A stretch of DNA of 64,000 bases from Siminovitchia acidinfaciens (GCF_003605385.1 NZ_QYTV02000004.1:310001-374000); one strand, 5' to 3'. Counted from the first letter of the stretch, positions 50,798 through 60,514 are shown. Notes: generated by a model from the letters alone, not told the origin. Program-made: numbers and translations.

Positions 50798-53074
50798 CTA
50801 TACACTGATTTCAAATTCTTTGATTTTCCTATATAGGGTGCTCCTTGCTATCCCGAGCTCCTTTGCTGCTTCCAGGACGTTTTTCGTTTTACGAAGTGCC
50901 TTCAATATAGTCTCTTTTTCTACTTCTCTTAAAGAGAGCTGCGACACAGACTTCCTTGAAGCGTATCCGCGCAAACTGCTTGGCAAATGGCCCGCTTGAA
51001 TTTCCCCCGTGTGCCCTCGCGCCAGTAGGTAGGCCCGCTCGATGACGTTCCGCAGTTCACGGATATTGCCCGGCCACGGGTATTCGACCAACATCTGTAA
51101 AGCTTCTCCGCTCACCCGCTCTGGCCCTTCCACATATGAATCTTCCAATTCCCGCATCAACTCTATGACAAGCCCTTCAATATCTTCCGGCCTCTCTCTC
51201 AAAGGAGGGATTGTCAAGGACAGCACATTCAGGCGGTAAAAAAGATCAGTGCGGAAAGTGTTTCCGTAGGCGATCTCCTCCGGCAGATTCCGGTTCGTCG
51301 CTGCAATGATCCGGATATCCACTTCGCGCTCCTTTGTGTCCCCGAGACGGACAATCCTTTTCGTTTCAAGCGCGCGTAGTAAAATTACTTGGAGATCCAT
51401 CGGCATATCACCGATTTCATCAAGGAAAAGCGTCCCATTGTGGGCAGCTTCAAATTTTCCGATGGCGCCTCCTTTGCGCGCTCCCGTAAACGTTCCTTCC
51501 ACATAACCGAACAACTCACTGGCAATTAAATTTTTGGGGATGAGCCCCGTGTTTACAGAAATGAGGGGGCCGACCCTACGATCGCTCATTTCATGGATGG
51601 ATCTCGCCACCACTTCTTTACCCGTCCCGGTCTCTCCTAAAATTAAAACATTCGCATTCGATTGCGCGGCGATCCGCGCCGTCTCCAACTCAAGCTGGTA
51701 CTGCTCATTTCTTGTCCTTACCCGGCCAAATTTCATTACAGGGAACGAGCTTCCCCCTATTCGCGGCTTTAACAACAATAGTTGTTTTTTTCTGGCTTCA
51801 TGGGAAGTGACTTGAAAGGTATCATATAACTTACGAATCATTTTTTTCGTCAGCCTGTCCCCCCTGCCTAATCCCGTCAGTTCTTCCGCTTTTCGGCTCA
51901 AATATTGGATCGTCCCATTATCGGAAAGTGCGATGATTGCCTCTTCACTGATCTGCCCCCATGCTTCCAGAACGATTTCATTCACACGGCCTTCTTTTCT
52001 TGTGCTTATTTTAAAAGGTTCCGGCTTAATATTTTTATCGGAATCCCAAACGATATCAAACTGGCCATCAGGCAATGCCTTTCCTATCCTCACAGGCCTT
52101 GACAGATGACTCCCCTTTGCGTCTACACGAAGCGTCCCGCATGCCGTATCCATCCTTTTTCCTCCTATGTACCCTGTAATTTTTTTGCGGTCACAGGCCT
52201 TTGTCTTCAGGATTGAATCAAGTACGATTTTTGTTCCTAAATAAGTATTGTACATGACGGATGAAACTGCTATTTTTGCTTCGGAAAAACGATAAAACCG
52301 CTGGACGAACGATTGATTGAGAGGGTTGGATAATGATTGAAAATAACTGGCGGAACTGTAATGTCCCGCGCCGAACTCAGCCCCCATGGCTTCTATTTCC
52401 GTCTCTTTTGTAATCGGGCTGAAAATTGGAGCGGTTTCCGGATCAAGGCCCATCTGGGAATAAGTGCGGTAAAACGCAGGCACGCTTTTACCCACCAACG
52501 TGGAAAAGACCACATCCGGCTTTTTTAAAATGATATCTTGAATCACTTCATGGAAGTCCTGATGGCCAAAAGGCACATATCTTTCAGTGGTGACTTCTCC
52601 ATTTTTAGCAGTGGCATATGCCTTGACTTGTTCATTCGTTTTCCGTGGGTAGATATAATCGTTTCCAATCAGGTAGATGCGTTTACCATAATGGCGCATA
52701 AAATAATCAATTAAAACGTGGACTTGCTGATTGGGGACCTCTCCGGTGTAAAAAACATTGGGATGATCTTCCTGCCCCTCGTAAAGGGTCGGGTAAACAA
52801 GTAGGCAGTCGTATTTTTCCATGACTGGCAAAACAGCCTTCCGGCAGGCGGAAGTGTAACAGCCAATGAAAATTCGAACTCCGTCACGGGCAAGCGCTTC
52901 TGCTTCTCCAGCGCTCTTCCTAGGATCCGAGCGAATGTCCCGGACAACAGCTTCGATTTCTGCATGCTGATTATTGTACTCGTTGATAGCAAAACGGGCA
53001 GCCTCATACTGCCCTTTTTCCGTGATTGACGTCGTTCCTGTCAAAGAAAAAAGAAGCCCGACTTTTATTTGCAA
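50798..53074 (-). CDS. Sigma-54 activator with periplasmic-binding-protein-type sensor
   Basis: The protein has 758 residues from the TTG at 53074, eight bases after GGGGGAG. Residues about 1-345 form an amide/urea-binding-protein fold (VGLLFSLTGTTSITEKGQYEAARFAINEYN, then DPRKSAGEAEAL, FIGCYTSACRKAVLPVME and YIYPRKTNEQ), with no signal peptide, so it senses in the cytoplasm. A PAS-like segment (ISEEAIIALSDNGTIQYLSRKAEELTG) follows, then a sigma-54 AAA+ domain (GETGTGKE, GTFTGA in place of GAFTGA, GTLFLDEIGDMP) and a Fis helix-turn-helix at the end. It is divergent from a sigma-54 promoter and amidase genes, its likely targets. Confidence 0.92.
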   Translation of the reverse strand: MQIKVGLLFSLTGTTSITEKGQYEAARFAINEYNNQHAEIEAVVRDIRSDPRKSAGEAEALARDGVRIFIGCYTSACRKAVLPVMEKYDCLLVYPTLYEGQEDHPNVFYTGEVPNQQVHVLIDYFMRHYGKRIYLIGNDYIYPRKTNEQVKAYATAKNGEVTTERYVPFGHQDFHEVIQDIILKKPDVVFSTLVGKSVPAFYRTYSQMGLDPETAPIFSPITKETEIEAMGAEFGAGHYSSASYFQSLSNPLNQSFVQRFYRFSEAKIAVSSVMYNTYLGTKIVLDSILKTKACDRKKITGYIGGKRMDTACGTLRVDAKGSHLSRPVRIGKALPDGQFDIVWDSDKNIKPEPFKISTRKEGRVNEIVLEAWGQISEEAIIALSDNGTIQYLSRKAEELTGLGRGDRLTKKMIRKLYDTFQVTSHEARKKQLLLLKPRIGGSSFPVMKFGRVRTRNEQYQLELETARIAAQSNANVLILGETGTGKEVVARSIHEMSDRRVGPLISVNTGLIPKNLIASELFGYVEGTFTGARKGGAIGKFEAAHNGTLFLDEIGDMPMDLQVILLRALETKRIVRLGDTKEREVDIRIIAATNRNLPEEIAYGNTFRTDLFYRLNVLSLTIPPLRERPEDIEGLVIELMRELEDSYVEGPERVSGEALQMLVEYPWPGNIRELRNVIERAYLLARGHTGEIQAGHLPSSLRGYASRKSVSQLSLREVEKETILKALRKTKNVLEAAKELGIARSTLYRKIKEFEISV

Positions 53075-53181
53075 TCCATTTTCTCCCCCTATGTCCCATT
53101 TTAGGAAAACCGTCTCAAAATCGGACACGTCCTATTATCACCTTATATAATATATACAAATTTCTAATAATTCAATTAATG

Positions 53182-53198
53182 TGTCCTTTTTTAAGACA
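53182..53198 (+). promoter_or_regulatory. Possible enhancer site for the sigma-54 activator
   Basis: TGTCCTTTTTTAAGACA is a partial inverted repeat about 40 bp upstream of the -24 element. A related TGTCCCATTTTAGGAAAA lies at 53092-53109 and GGACACGTCC at 53123-53132. Confidence 0.35.
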
Positions 53199-53236
53199 TG
53201 GGAAAAAACAGAACCCCTTATCTATCGGCTTTTGGC

Positions 53237-53253
53237 TTGGCACGAAACTTGCA
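53237..53253 (+). promoter_or_regulatory. Sigma-54 (SigL) promoter
   Basis: TTGGCACGAAACTTGCA has the -24 GG and -12 GC elements with the required spacing and matches the consensus TGGCAC-N5-TTGCA exactly. Transcription should start near 53264 and read into the small gene and the amidase. Confidence 0.92.
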
Positions 53254-53348
53254 ATATTTTTTAAGCGAAAGGAGGGCTCAAGCAGCACTGCTTTGTCACA
53301 TAAGTTTCAATCCGTTTCTACTTATTTTAAAAAAGGAGAGGATTCAGG

Positions 53349-53531
53349 TTGAAGTTAACAATTCAAGAAAAGTTGGAGGATAAGGGTATCACTGTAAAAG
53401 ACGGACATCTTCCCCTGCTTCAGACCCGATGGGACGCAATTCAGGCTTTGAAGGAGAAAATTGACAGTGCAAATCTTGATGATGCTGACATAAGTCTTCG
53501 CAATACTCCTGGAGGTGACCACATTGAGTAA
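53349..53531 (+). CDS. Small amidase-associated protein (AtzG/GatC-like, 60 residues)
   Basis: The start is the TTG at 53349 behind AGGAGAGG. The protein opens MKLTIQEKLEDKGI, has a helix PLLQTRWDAIQALKEKID and ends in ADISLRNTPGGDHIE. The size, the helix-then-extended-tail layout and its overlap with the amidase gene (8 bp) recall the small AtzG/GatC-type partners that wrap around amidases. The sequence similarity itself is weak, so the assignment rests mainly on context. Confidence 0.65.
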   Translation: MKLTIQEKLEDKGITVKDGHLPLLQTRWDAIQALKEKIDSANLDDADISLRNTPGGDHIE

Positions 53532-54945
53532 AGAACTCATTACAAAATCAGTGGATGAATTGGCGCCGCTTTTAGAGAAGAAAGAAGTGTCATCGCTTGA
53601 ATTGACAAAAGCAGTACTTGACCATGCCGAAGCCCTCAACGATACAATCAATGCCTACGTCAGCTTCAGACGCGAAAAAGCGGAAAAGGAAGCGGAACAG
53701 GCAGACAAGGAGATTGCATCCGGAAACTATAAAGGAATGTATCACGGCATTCCGATGGCCATAAAAGATAACATCTATTTCAAAGATGAAGTAACAACGA
53801 TGTGCTCCAAAATCCATGGAGAATTCGTTTCCGATTATGACGCAACCGTCATTTCCAAAATGAGGGAAGCCGGCATCGTTTTCACCGGAAAACTGAACAT
53901 GCATGAATATGCATGGGGAATTACGAATAACAGCCCGCATTTCGGAGCAGTCAGGAACCCATGGAATCTTGAAAAAATCCCAGGCGGATCGAGTGGAGGT
54001 TCTGGTGCGGGGGTAGCTGCGGACATGACGGTAGCAACGCTTGGAACAGATACCGCGGGATCTATCCGGATTCCATCGTCTTCCTGCGGAATCGTCGGGC
54101 TCAAGCCAACGTTTGGCCGGGTCAGTAAATATGGCTGCTATCCGCTCGCCTGGTCACTCGACCATATCGGACCGATGACAAAAACTGTAAAAGATGCGGC
54201 CGGCCTGTTGGAGGTAATCGCAGGCTACGATCCGAATGACCCGACGTCCGCCAATGCTCCGACGGAGAAATACACGTCCAAGCTGACCGGGGATGTAAAA
54301 GACCTTGTCATCGGTATTAACGAAGAATACTACTTCAAAGATGTGGACTCTGACGTTGAAAAACTTGTCAGACAAGCCATCAAGACGCTTGAAAGCCAAG
54401 GGGCGAAAGTTGAGACTGTTGAAATACCCGCCCTGCAGTATTCCGAGTATGCAGAGCTCGTCACTTCCCTCTCGGAAGCGTCGGCAATCCACCATCGCGA
54501 CTTGCAAAAGCGCCCGGACGATTTCGGTGACGATATCCGCCTGCTTTTTGAGCTTGGAGAGCTCTTCTCATCTGTCGATTACTTGCAGGCCCAGCAGCTA
54601 CGCCGCCAGCTGAAGCAAGACTTCAAGAAAGCTTTCGAGAAAGTGGATGTCCTGATGGCGCCGACACTCCCGGTCATGTCGCCTGATATCGGAAGCGACT
54701 TCGCTGACCTGAACGGAAAACAAGTAGACCTCATTGACAACTTCATCCGCTTCATGGGGCCATGCAACCTTGCGGGACTACCTGCAATGACAGTCCCATG
54801 CGGACTTAAAGACGACATGCCGGTCGGATTGCAGATCATCGGCCCGGCATTCAGCGAGAGCACTGTCTTAAACGCAGGCTATGCTTTCGAGCAGACCAAT
54901 CCGTTAAAAGGAAGAAAAGCGGAAGTCGGAAGCCCTGTGAAATAA
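53524..54945 (+). CDS. Amidase signature family enzyme (GatA/AtzE-like)
   Basis: The 473-residue protein has a complete Ser-cisSer-Lys triad: K81 in GIPMAIKDN, S157 in PGGSSGGSGAG and S180 in GTDTAGSIRIPSS. The length and C-terminal block GLPAMTVPCGLKDDMPVGLQIIG are typical. It hydrolyses an amide to acid and ammonia in the cytoplasm. GatA itself is unlikely because gatB/gatC are absent and the gene is under sigma-54 control. The start is the TTG at 53524, eight bases after GGAGG. The ligand of the adjacent activator may be its substrate (inference). Confidence 0.92.
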   Translation: MSKELITKSVDELAPLLEKKEVSSLELTKAVLDHAEALNDTINAYVSFRREKAEKEAEQADKEIASGNYKGMYHGIPMAIKDNIYFKDEVTTMCSKIHGEFVSDYDATVISKMREAGIVFTGKLNMHEYAWGITNNSPHFGAVRNPWNLEKIPGGSSGGSGAGVAADMTVATLGTDTAGSIRIPSSSCGIVGLKPTFGRVSKYGCYPLAWSLDHIGPMTKTVKDAAGLLEVIAGYDPNDPTSANAPTEKYTSKLTGDVKDLVIGINEEYYFKDVDSDVEKLVRQAIKTLESQGAKVETVEIPALQYSEYAELVTSLSEASAIHHRDLQKRPDDFGDDIRLLFELGELFSSVDYLQAQQLRRQLKQDFKKAFEKVDVLMAPTLPVMSPDIGSDFADLNGKQVDLIDNFIRFMGPCNLAGLPAMTVPCGLKDDMPVGLQIIGPAFSESTVLNAGYAFEQTNPLKGRKAEVGSPVK

Positions 54946-54975
54946 GGGAACAATAACGTAAAAGAAAGCATTATT

Positions 54976-55008
54976 AAAAGGCACTTCATTTTTTGAAGTG
55001 CCTTTTTT
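54976..55008 (+). terminator. Amidase operon terminator
   Basis: AAAAGGCACTTCA and TGAAGTGCCTTTT form a near-perfect stem with a T tail. Confidence 0.9.
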
Positions 55009-55557
55009 TATTTTATAATTATTTTTACACCGTATCGAGCGATTTTCCCAAATGCCCCGCCCTGCTCGGCTCCTAGGCCTAGGCAGCTCCAGCTTCAACA
55101 ACAACATCACTTCCCTCCTTACTCTTTCTATCATTTAAGGGCCATAACATCACCCTTCATTTAACAAATGTTTAGTCGCATCATGCCCATGTGAACGATT
55201 GTTGCTTTCAATTCCATTTTTTACGAAATATGGGAATACCAATAATTATTTTAGCCATGATATTGAATGTTGGTTAATTTTCATCGGGACCTGCTGGGTA
55301 AAGTAAATCAATAATCATTTCTCTAAAACTCATCTTTTGTTTATTCCTTTTGGAATTTGACCATTCTATTTACTGCATGGCCTATATAGGCAGTCATTTA
55401 GTTTGGGGTTCTTTCATTTTTTTAAAAAAACTTACAAACACCCTGTCCTTGCAACTACTAAATATTTTATGAAAGCGAGGATTGAATGATGAAACTCTGA
55501 CTGCTTATTTGATGGAATAAAAATAATGAATATGTATTTTTAAGGGAGGTTTTAGTA
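55009..55557. other. Gene-free interval upstream of the oxidase gene
   Basis: No reading frame with a ribosome site and no known RNA was found here. A CCTAGGCCTAGG palindrome lies near 55070. The A+T-rich last 200 bases probably hold the promoter of the gene at 55558. Confidence 0.5.
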
Positions 55558-57420
55558 GTGAGTACGATTGCTCAAAAAAGGAGCTTCGGAGCTACTGTTT
55601 GGAATTATTTGACAACTGTGGACCATAAAAAAATTGGTGTTTTATATTTTTCCGCAGGGTTCTTCTTCTTTCTTCTGGGCGGAATCGAAGCCATGATCAT
55701 CCGTATCCAGCTCGCAGTGCCAAATAATGACTTTGTGAGCGCCGGTACGTATAATGAAATGCTTACGATGCATGGAACGACGATGATTTTCTTCGCGGCC
55801 ATGCCGATTTTGATAGGTTTAATGAATTCAATTATGCCTCTTCAGATTGGAGCCCGGGATGTTGCCTTCCCATTTTTGAATGCCCTGGGTCTTTGGCTGT
55901 TTGTCTTTGGGGGACTGCTTGTAAACGCATCCTGGCTGCTTGGGGGTGCACCTGACGCAGGTTGGACTTCCTACGCTTCACTTGCGATGAATTCCACCAG
56001 CCATGGCATAGACTTCTATGTAACCGGAATCCAGATTTCCGGGTTTGGGACACTCATGGGGGGAATCAACTTCCTTGTCACAATCATCAACATGCGTGCG
56101 CCTGGAATGTCTTATTTAAGAATGCCTTTGTTCTCTTGGACGACATTCGTCACATCAGCCATGATCTTATTCGCCTTCCCTCCGCTAACTGTTGCCTTGT
56201 TCCTGTTGACCTTTGACAGGATGTTCGGGGCCAATTTCTTCAACGTTGCAGCTGGAGGAAACACAATTATTTGGGAACACTTCTTCTGGATCTTTGGACA
56301 CCCGGAAGTGTACATCCTAATCTTGCCGACATTCGGCATTTTCAATGAAATCATCCCGGTTTTTTCGAGAAAAAGGCTGTTTGGCTATTCATCAATGGTA
56401 TTTGCTACTGTATTGATTGCATTCCTTGGTTTTATGGTCTGGGCCCACCATATGTTCACAGTCGGGCTTGGTAATATCGCAAATGCGATCTTTGCTGTAG
56501 CTACAATGGCAATCGCAGTACCGACTGGTATCAAAATTTTCAACTGGCTTTTTACCATGTGGGGAGGAAGTATAAAGTTCACCACCCCCATGCTTTATGC
56601 TGTTGCATTTATTCCAACATTCGTCATGGGCGGGGTAACTGGAATCATGGTAGCTACTGTACCGGCGGATTATCAGTACCATGATACATACTTTGTCGTT
56701 GCCCACTTCCACTATGTAATCGTAGGCGGAGTCGTATTAGGTATCTTTGCAGCCGTACACTTCTACTGGCCAAAAATATTTGGAAGAATGCTGAATGAAA
56801 CTTTAGGGAAAATCACATGGGCATTGTTTGTTATTGGATTCCATTTGACATTCTTGATCCAGCATTGGCTTGGATTGATGGGTATGCCGCGAAGGATTTT
56901 CACTTTCCTTGATGGCCAGGGATTGAACACAGGAAACTTCATAAGCACCATCGGTTCTGTACTGATGGCAGTCGCGGTAGTAGTATTATTAATTAATATT
57001 GTAATGAGTGCTGCCAAACGAGAAGCTGTTGCAAACGATCCGTGGGGGGACGGGCGCACACTCGAGTGGGCTATTGCTTCACCTCCGCCATTTTACAACT
57101 TCAAACAGCTTCCGTTAGTCCGCGGACTCGATGCTTTCTGGCTGGAAAAAATGGATGGAAGAACGGAGTTGACGCCGGCTGAACCAATTACTGATATTCA
57201 TATGCCAAACGGATCCATCATTCCATTTATCATCTCACTCGGTTTCTTTATTGCTTCCTTCGGAGTGATCTACCATCAGGAGCATGCATGGGGAATCCCG
57301 GTATTGATTTTCGGACTGGTAATTGTTTTCGGCTCCATGCTTACACGTTCCTTGAAAGACGACCATGGCTATCATATTCCTAAAGCAGAATTGATGGGAA
57401 GTGAAAAAGGACAAGCTTAA
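55558..57420 (+). CDS. ctaD: Heme-copper oxidase subunit I (CtaD-type)
   Basis: The 620-residue protein has 12-14 membrane helices. Conserved residues are H72 and H385 (low-spin heme), H383 (active heme), H248, H297 and H298 (CuB), Y252 crosslink and E250 of the D-type proton path in GHPEVY. It closely follows Bacillus CtaD text (TTVDHKKIGVLY, NNDFVSAGTYNEMLTMHGTTM, GGAPDAGWTSYASL), with a subunit-III-like extension at the C-terminus. The start is a GTG at 55558 behind GGGAGG. Genes for subunits II, III and heme A synthesis are not adjacent, so it is an isolated copy. Confidence 0.9.
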   Translation: MSTIAQKRSFGATVWNYLTTVDHKKIGVLYFSAGFFFFLLGGIEAMIIRIQLAVPNNDFVSAGTYNEMLTMHGTTMIFFAAMPILIGLMNSIMPLQIGARDVAFPFLNALGLWLFVFGGLLVNASWLLGGAPDAGWTSYASLAMNSTSHGIDFYVTGIQISGFGTLMGGINFLVTIINMRAPGMSYLRMPLFSWTTFVTSAMILFAFPPLTVALFLLTFDRMFGANFFNVAAGGNTIIWEHFFWIFGHPEVYILILPTFGIFNEIIPVFSRKRLFGYSSMVFATVLIAFLGFMVWAHHMFTVGLGNIANAIFAVATMAIAVPTGIKIFNWLFTMWGGSIKFTTPMLYAVAFIPTFVMGGVTGIMVATVPADYQYHDTYFVVAHFHYVIVGGVVLGIFAAVHFYWPKIFGRMLNETLGKITWALFVIGFHLTFLIQHWLGLMGMPRRIFTFLDGQGLNTGNFISTIGSVLMAVAVVVLLINIVMSAAKREAVANDPWGDGRTLEWAIASPPPFYNFKQLPLVRGLDAFWLEKMDGRTELTPAEPITDIHMPNGSIIPFIISLGFFIASFGVIYHQEHAWGIPVLIFGLVIVFGSMLTRSLKDDHGYHIPKAELMGSEKGQA

Positions 57421-57442
57421 AGCGATTGTAAAATAAGCTCCC

Positions 57443-57508
57443 AAGGGTCTGACCAGAAAATCTGTACAGTGAAAACTGATTTTCTGTGACAGACCTTTGT
57501 TTTTTTTA
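57443..57508 (+). terminator. Terminator of the oxidase gene
   Basis: GGGTCTGACCAGAAAATC pairs with GATTTTCTGTGACAGACC, followed by a long T run. The start resembles the GGTCTGACCCC elements. Confidence 0.85.
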
Positions 57509-57734
57509 TATTTAAGGAATCGTCTAAATGAAGGGACGAAGCAATGCTATTTGCTCAATTCATCGGTAATATAGGATGAATCCCTTGTTGCTAAGCAGGT
57601 TAAAATAAATATTATTCATCTAGCAAAGACCCGAAGCAACATACAATGTACAATCCTGAAAACCCGGTTCATTGATTGCAGTTGCAGGCGGCAACTCGAA
57701 AATGCTTGTCGAAGTTGCTTTTCTGGGTCCTGCG

Positions 57735-57835
57735 CGAGTAACATGAGCCTTGGGACCCTGCAGGACGCGAAGCGCCGAGGAGACTCAAGCAAGACCGCGC
57801 AAAAGCGTCCACCTGGAACGGAAATCAAAGGACAA
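57735..57835. repeat. GC-rich intergenic repeat-like element
   Basis: A GC-rich stretch (ACGCGAAGCGCCGAGGAGAC, then CGCGCAAAAGCGTCCACC and TGGAACGGAAATCAA) stands out from A+T-rich flanks and has no reading frame. It resembles a dispersed intergenic repeat I recall from Bacillus genomes; only one copy is in the window. The rest of 57509-58049 holds no gene. Confidence 0.45.
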
Positions 57836-58049
57836 TATTATTTTTTCTTTTAGATCTGTACGCCTATACGGAGTACCGGGCCCTGGATCAACGGCTTATT
57901 CACTCGATTTACTCTTCCTTCTTGCATATAACAACTCCATTCGAGACAAGATAAAATCAGACGAGTTCACGTGGTTACCCGTAATATAGCAATTCCATGT
58001 CATAACTTGCACAAATTCAAGAAAAGTCTCGTTTTAAGGAGCTTTTTAT

Positions 58050-59420
58050 ATGCGCAAAAAAATTCCAATTCCGAGCGTCCAGTCTTCTTCAGAAACGATC
58101 GAGTGGGTGGAGAGTAGACTCAAATCCTTTGATTTTGTACATAAACCGCTTAAAATCCACAATAAAAGAATCATGCTTTTATATATTAAAACAGTCGTAG
58201 ACGGACAAAGGCTTCAAGAGAGCATCATCAAACCTTTTTTCGAGATGTCTTCTATTGAAGATTTGGAGGCCTATTTTTCTTCTCTTCCTAATCAGATGGA
58301 TATTGAGTCAAAGGAGCAAATTTTGCTGGAGCTTACAAAAGGCAGCGTTTTGATTCACATCAACGACTCTCTGCTCCTGTTTGATTTTAATCTGGTGAGT
58401 AATGATAATGTTCTCGAAAGCAATATTGAGCCTACGATTCAAGGCCCGCAGTATGCTTTGAGCGAAGCCCTCATGACGAATCTGAACTTGATCAGACAGC
58501 GCTATCACCAGCCATCCCTCACCATCGAAATGTTCACCATTGGAAAAAAATCGAACCAATCACTTGCACTTATTTATGACCAGGATGGTGTGCACCAGAA
58601 TGTGCTTGAAAAAGTGAAGCAAAGGATTGACTCCCTGGACAGGGACATCGTCCAATCGACATCGGAGCTTCTTTTCCTTATCAACAATAAAAGGTTCTCC
58701 TTATTTCCCAATATGATGATGACCGAAAGAACGGACCGCATCGTCTATAATATAGCAGGCGGAAAAGCCGTCCTGCTTCTGGATGGCGATTCAAACGCCA
58801 TAATCGCTCCAGCTGTCTTTTTTGATTTCATGACTTCCATCGAAGACAGCTATCATACCTATTGGGTAGCCAAATTCGCCATCATGCTCAGGTATATTGG
58901 CCTTTTCATTTGTTTAATTCTGCCGGGGTTATATGTTGCTGTCATCTCCTATAATCCTGATGTCTTCCGCACGGAGCTGGCGCTGTCAATTGCGGGCAGC
59001 CGGATCGGGGTACCCTATCCTTCATATATTGAAGTTCTGTTCATGCTATTTGTGATGGAACTTTTAACTGAAGCGAGCATCCGCCTCCCAAAAGCTGTGA
59101 GTGCAACAGCCACCACTGTAGGGGGCCTTATTTTGGGTACCGCGGCTACTGAAGCTGCCTTGTCTTCCAATGTTATGATTATTATTGTTTCTGCGGTAGC
59201 CATTTCCACCTTTGTCATTCCCATTAATGAGATGAGCCTGGCCATAAGGGTGTTCAGATATGTCATCCTCTTTTTTTCCACCGTCTCGGGAATGGCTGGA
59301 CTGATGCTAAGCCTCATCGGCTTTATTATGTATTTGACAAACAAGAGGAGCTTTGGAGAGCCTTATTTGAAATTTTTCTTCAAAGGTCGCAAAGAAGAGA
59401 TCAAGAGGAACGAAACATGA
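58050..59420 (+). CDS. Spore germination receptor subunit A (GerA/GerKA family)
   Basis: The 456-residue protein has an N-terminal soluble domain (about 1-280), with the family segment ESNIEPTIQGPQYALSEALMTNLNLIRQRY, and a C-terminal membrane domain with four or five helices, including LPKAVSATATTVGGLILGTAATEAAL. It is part of the inner-membrane germinant receptor of the spore, with the B and C subunits encoded next. It is slightly shorter than most GerA proteins. The ATG lies behind AAGGAGCTTTTTAT. Forespore (sigma-G) expression is expected, but no clear sigma-G promoter was identified. Confidence 0.93.
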   Translation: MRKKIPIPSVQSSSETIEWVESRLKSFDFVHKPLKIHNKRIMLLYIKTVVDGQRLQESIIKPFFEMSSIEDLEAYFSSLPNQMDIESKEQILLELTKGSVLIHINDSLLLFDFNLVSNDNVLESNIEPTIQGPQYALSEALMTNLNLIRQRYHQPSLTIEMFTIGKKSNQSLALIYDQDGVHQNVLEKVKQRIDSLDRDIVQSTSELLFLINNKRFSLFPNMMMTERTDRIVYNIAGGKAVLLLDGDSNAIIAPAVFFDFMTSIEDSYHTYWVAKFAIMLRYIGLFICLILPGLYVAVISYNPDVFRTELALSIAGSRIGVPYPSYIEVLFMLFVMELLTEASIRLPKAVSATATTVGGLILGTAATEAALSSNVMIIIVSAVAISTFVIPINEMSLAIRVFRYVILFFSTVSGMAGLMLSLIGFIMYLTNKRSFGEPYLKFFFKGRKEEIKRNET

Positions 59421-60514
59421 ACCGCTTTTTGTACTACTTGATATTTGTCAATATGGCCGCAAATATGATATCCGCTGTTTCGAAAATTCTTATGGACCAC
59501 AGAATGGCTGGTACAGTAACATCCATTCTTCTGTCTATCATTTTCGGTTTGATCCTTCTTTACATAAACGGCAAATTTTTCAATCAATTTCCAGGCAAGG
59601 ACTTCCCTGCATTGCTGAAAGAGCATGCCCCTTCTTGGATGTACTGGCCATTAACTGTGTTGATTGCCTGCGTCTGGTTTGCAGCAGGACTCATGACATT
59701 AATCACCTATTCTTTCATGCTCAAGCGATTTTTGACACCGGACATGCCCATCACCTGGATTGCTTCCAGCTTTTTAATCATCGTTTCTTTCGGAATTTTG
59801 ATGAATACGAAAAGTGTCATATATACGGTAGAAAATGTGCTTATATTATCGTTGCCACTTGTTCTCTTTATCGTATACAAGGCCTTTTCAAACGACCAGT
59901 TCGAATGGGATTTTGTCAGGGAGGCTATCATGCATTTTAATCATCTCCCCGATTACAGTGCCTTCTCGGCTGCCTCCTTCGTATTTGCCGGCTCATCAAA
60001 CATGATCATTTTCAATCGGGTATTTACACATACCAAAATCCGCGTAACGTGGAAGCAAATGTGTTTTGTCGGCGTAGTCGGGACCTTTGTGCTGGCAACC
60101 CTGTACCTTGCCCCGATAGGATTGAACGGGTTTCAGAAGATCGATCATCTTGTGTATCCCGCCATCTCAGCAAGCGACACACTGCGAATGGAGTTCGGGA
60201 TTATTGAGCGTGTGCTATACCTGTTTCTGCCGTTATTTTTGGCCATTTCTTTTTTGAACCTCCTAATACATTGGCATGTCGCAATTGAGACGTGCAAGAA
60301 TATGATCTGGTTCAAAAAGTTTGAGTGGAAAAAAAACAACCTGACTCCCTATCTGTATCTCGTAATATTTTGGATCATCACTCTAATATTGGTTAAGACT
60401 CTCTCGGAATACACCCTTCTTTTATATTCAAGGTATTTTTATAATTTGATCCCGGCGATGACTCCTCTTTTCTTTTTCAGCTTCTGGATTATTAAAAGGA
60501 GGGCAAAATCATGA
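59417..60514 (+). CDS. Spore germination receptor subunit B (GerAB family)
   Basis: This 365-residue APC-superfamily-like membrane protein has ten helices (LITYSFMLKRFL, SAFSAASFVFAGSSNMIIFNRVF). In germination receptors the B subunit is thought to bind the germinant. Its ATG overlaps the A-subunit stop codon (ATGA) and its own stop overlaps the C-subunit start in the same way. Confidence 0.93.
   Translation: MNRFLYYLIFVNMAANMISAVSKILMDHRMAGTVTSILLSIIFGLILLYINGKFFNQFPGKDFPALLKEHAPSWMYWPLTVLIACVWFAAGLMTLITYSFMLKRFLTPDMPITWIASSFLIIVSFGILMNTKSVIYTVENVLILSLPLVLFIVYKAFSNDQFEWDFVREAIMHFNHLPDYSAFSAASFVFAGSSNMIIFNRVFTHTKIRVTWKQMCFVGVVGTFVLATLYLAPIGLNGFQKIDHLVYPAISASDTLRMEFGIIERVLYLFLPLFLAISFLNLLIHWHVAIETCKNMIWFKKFEWKKNNLTPYLYLVIFWIITLILVKTLSEYTLLLYSRYFYNLIPAMTPLFFFSFWIIKRRAKS

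Noticed and set aside
53515-53523. GTG start for the amidase
   Set aside because: The codon is part of the ribosome binding site; the TTG at 53524 has correct spacing.
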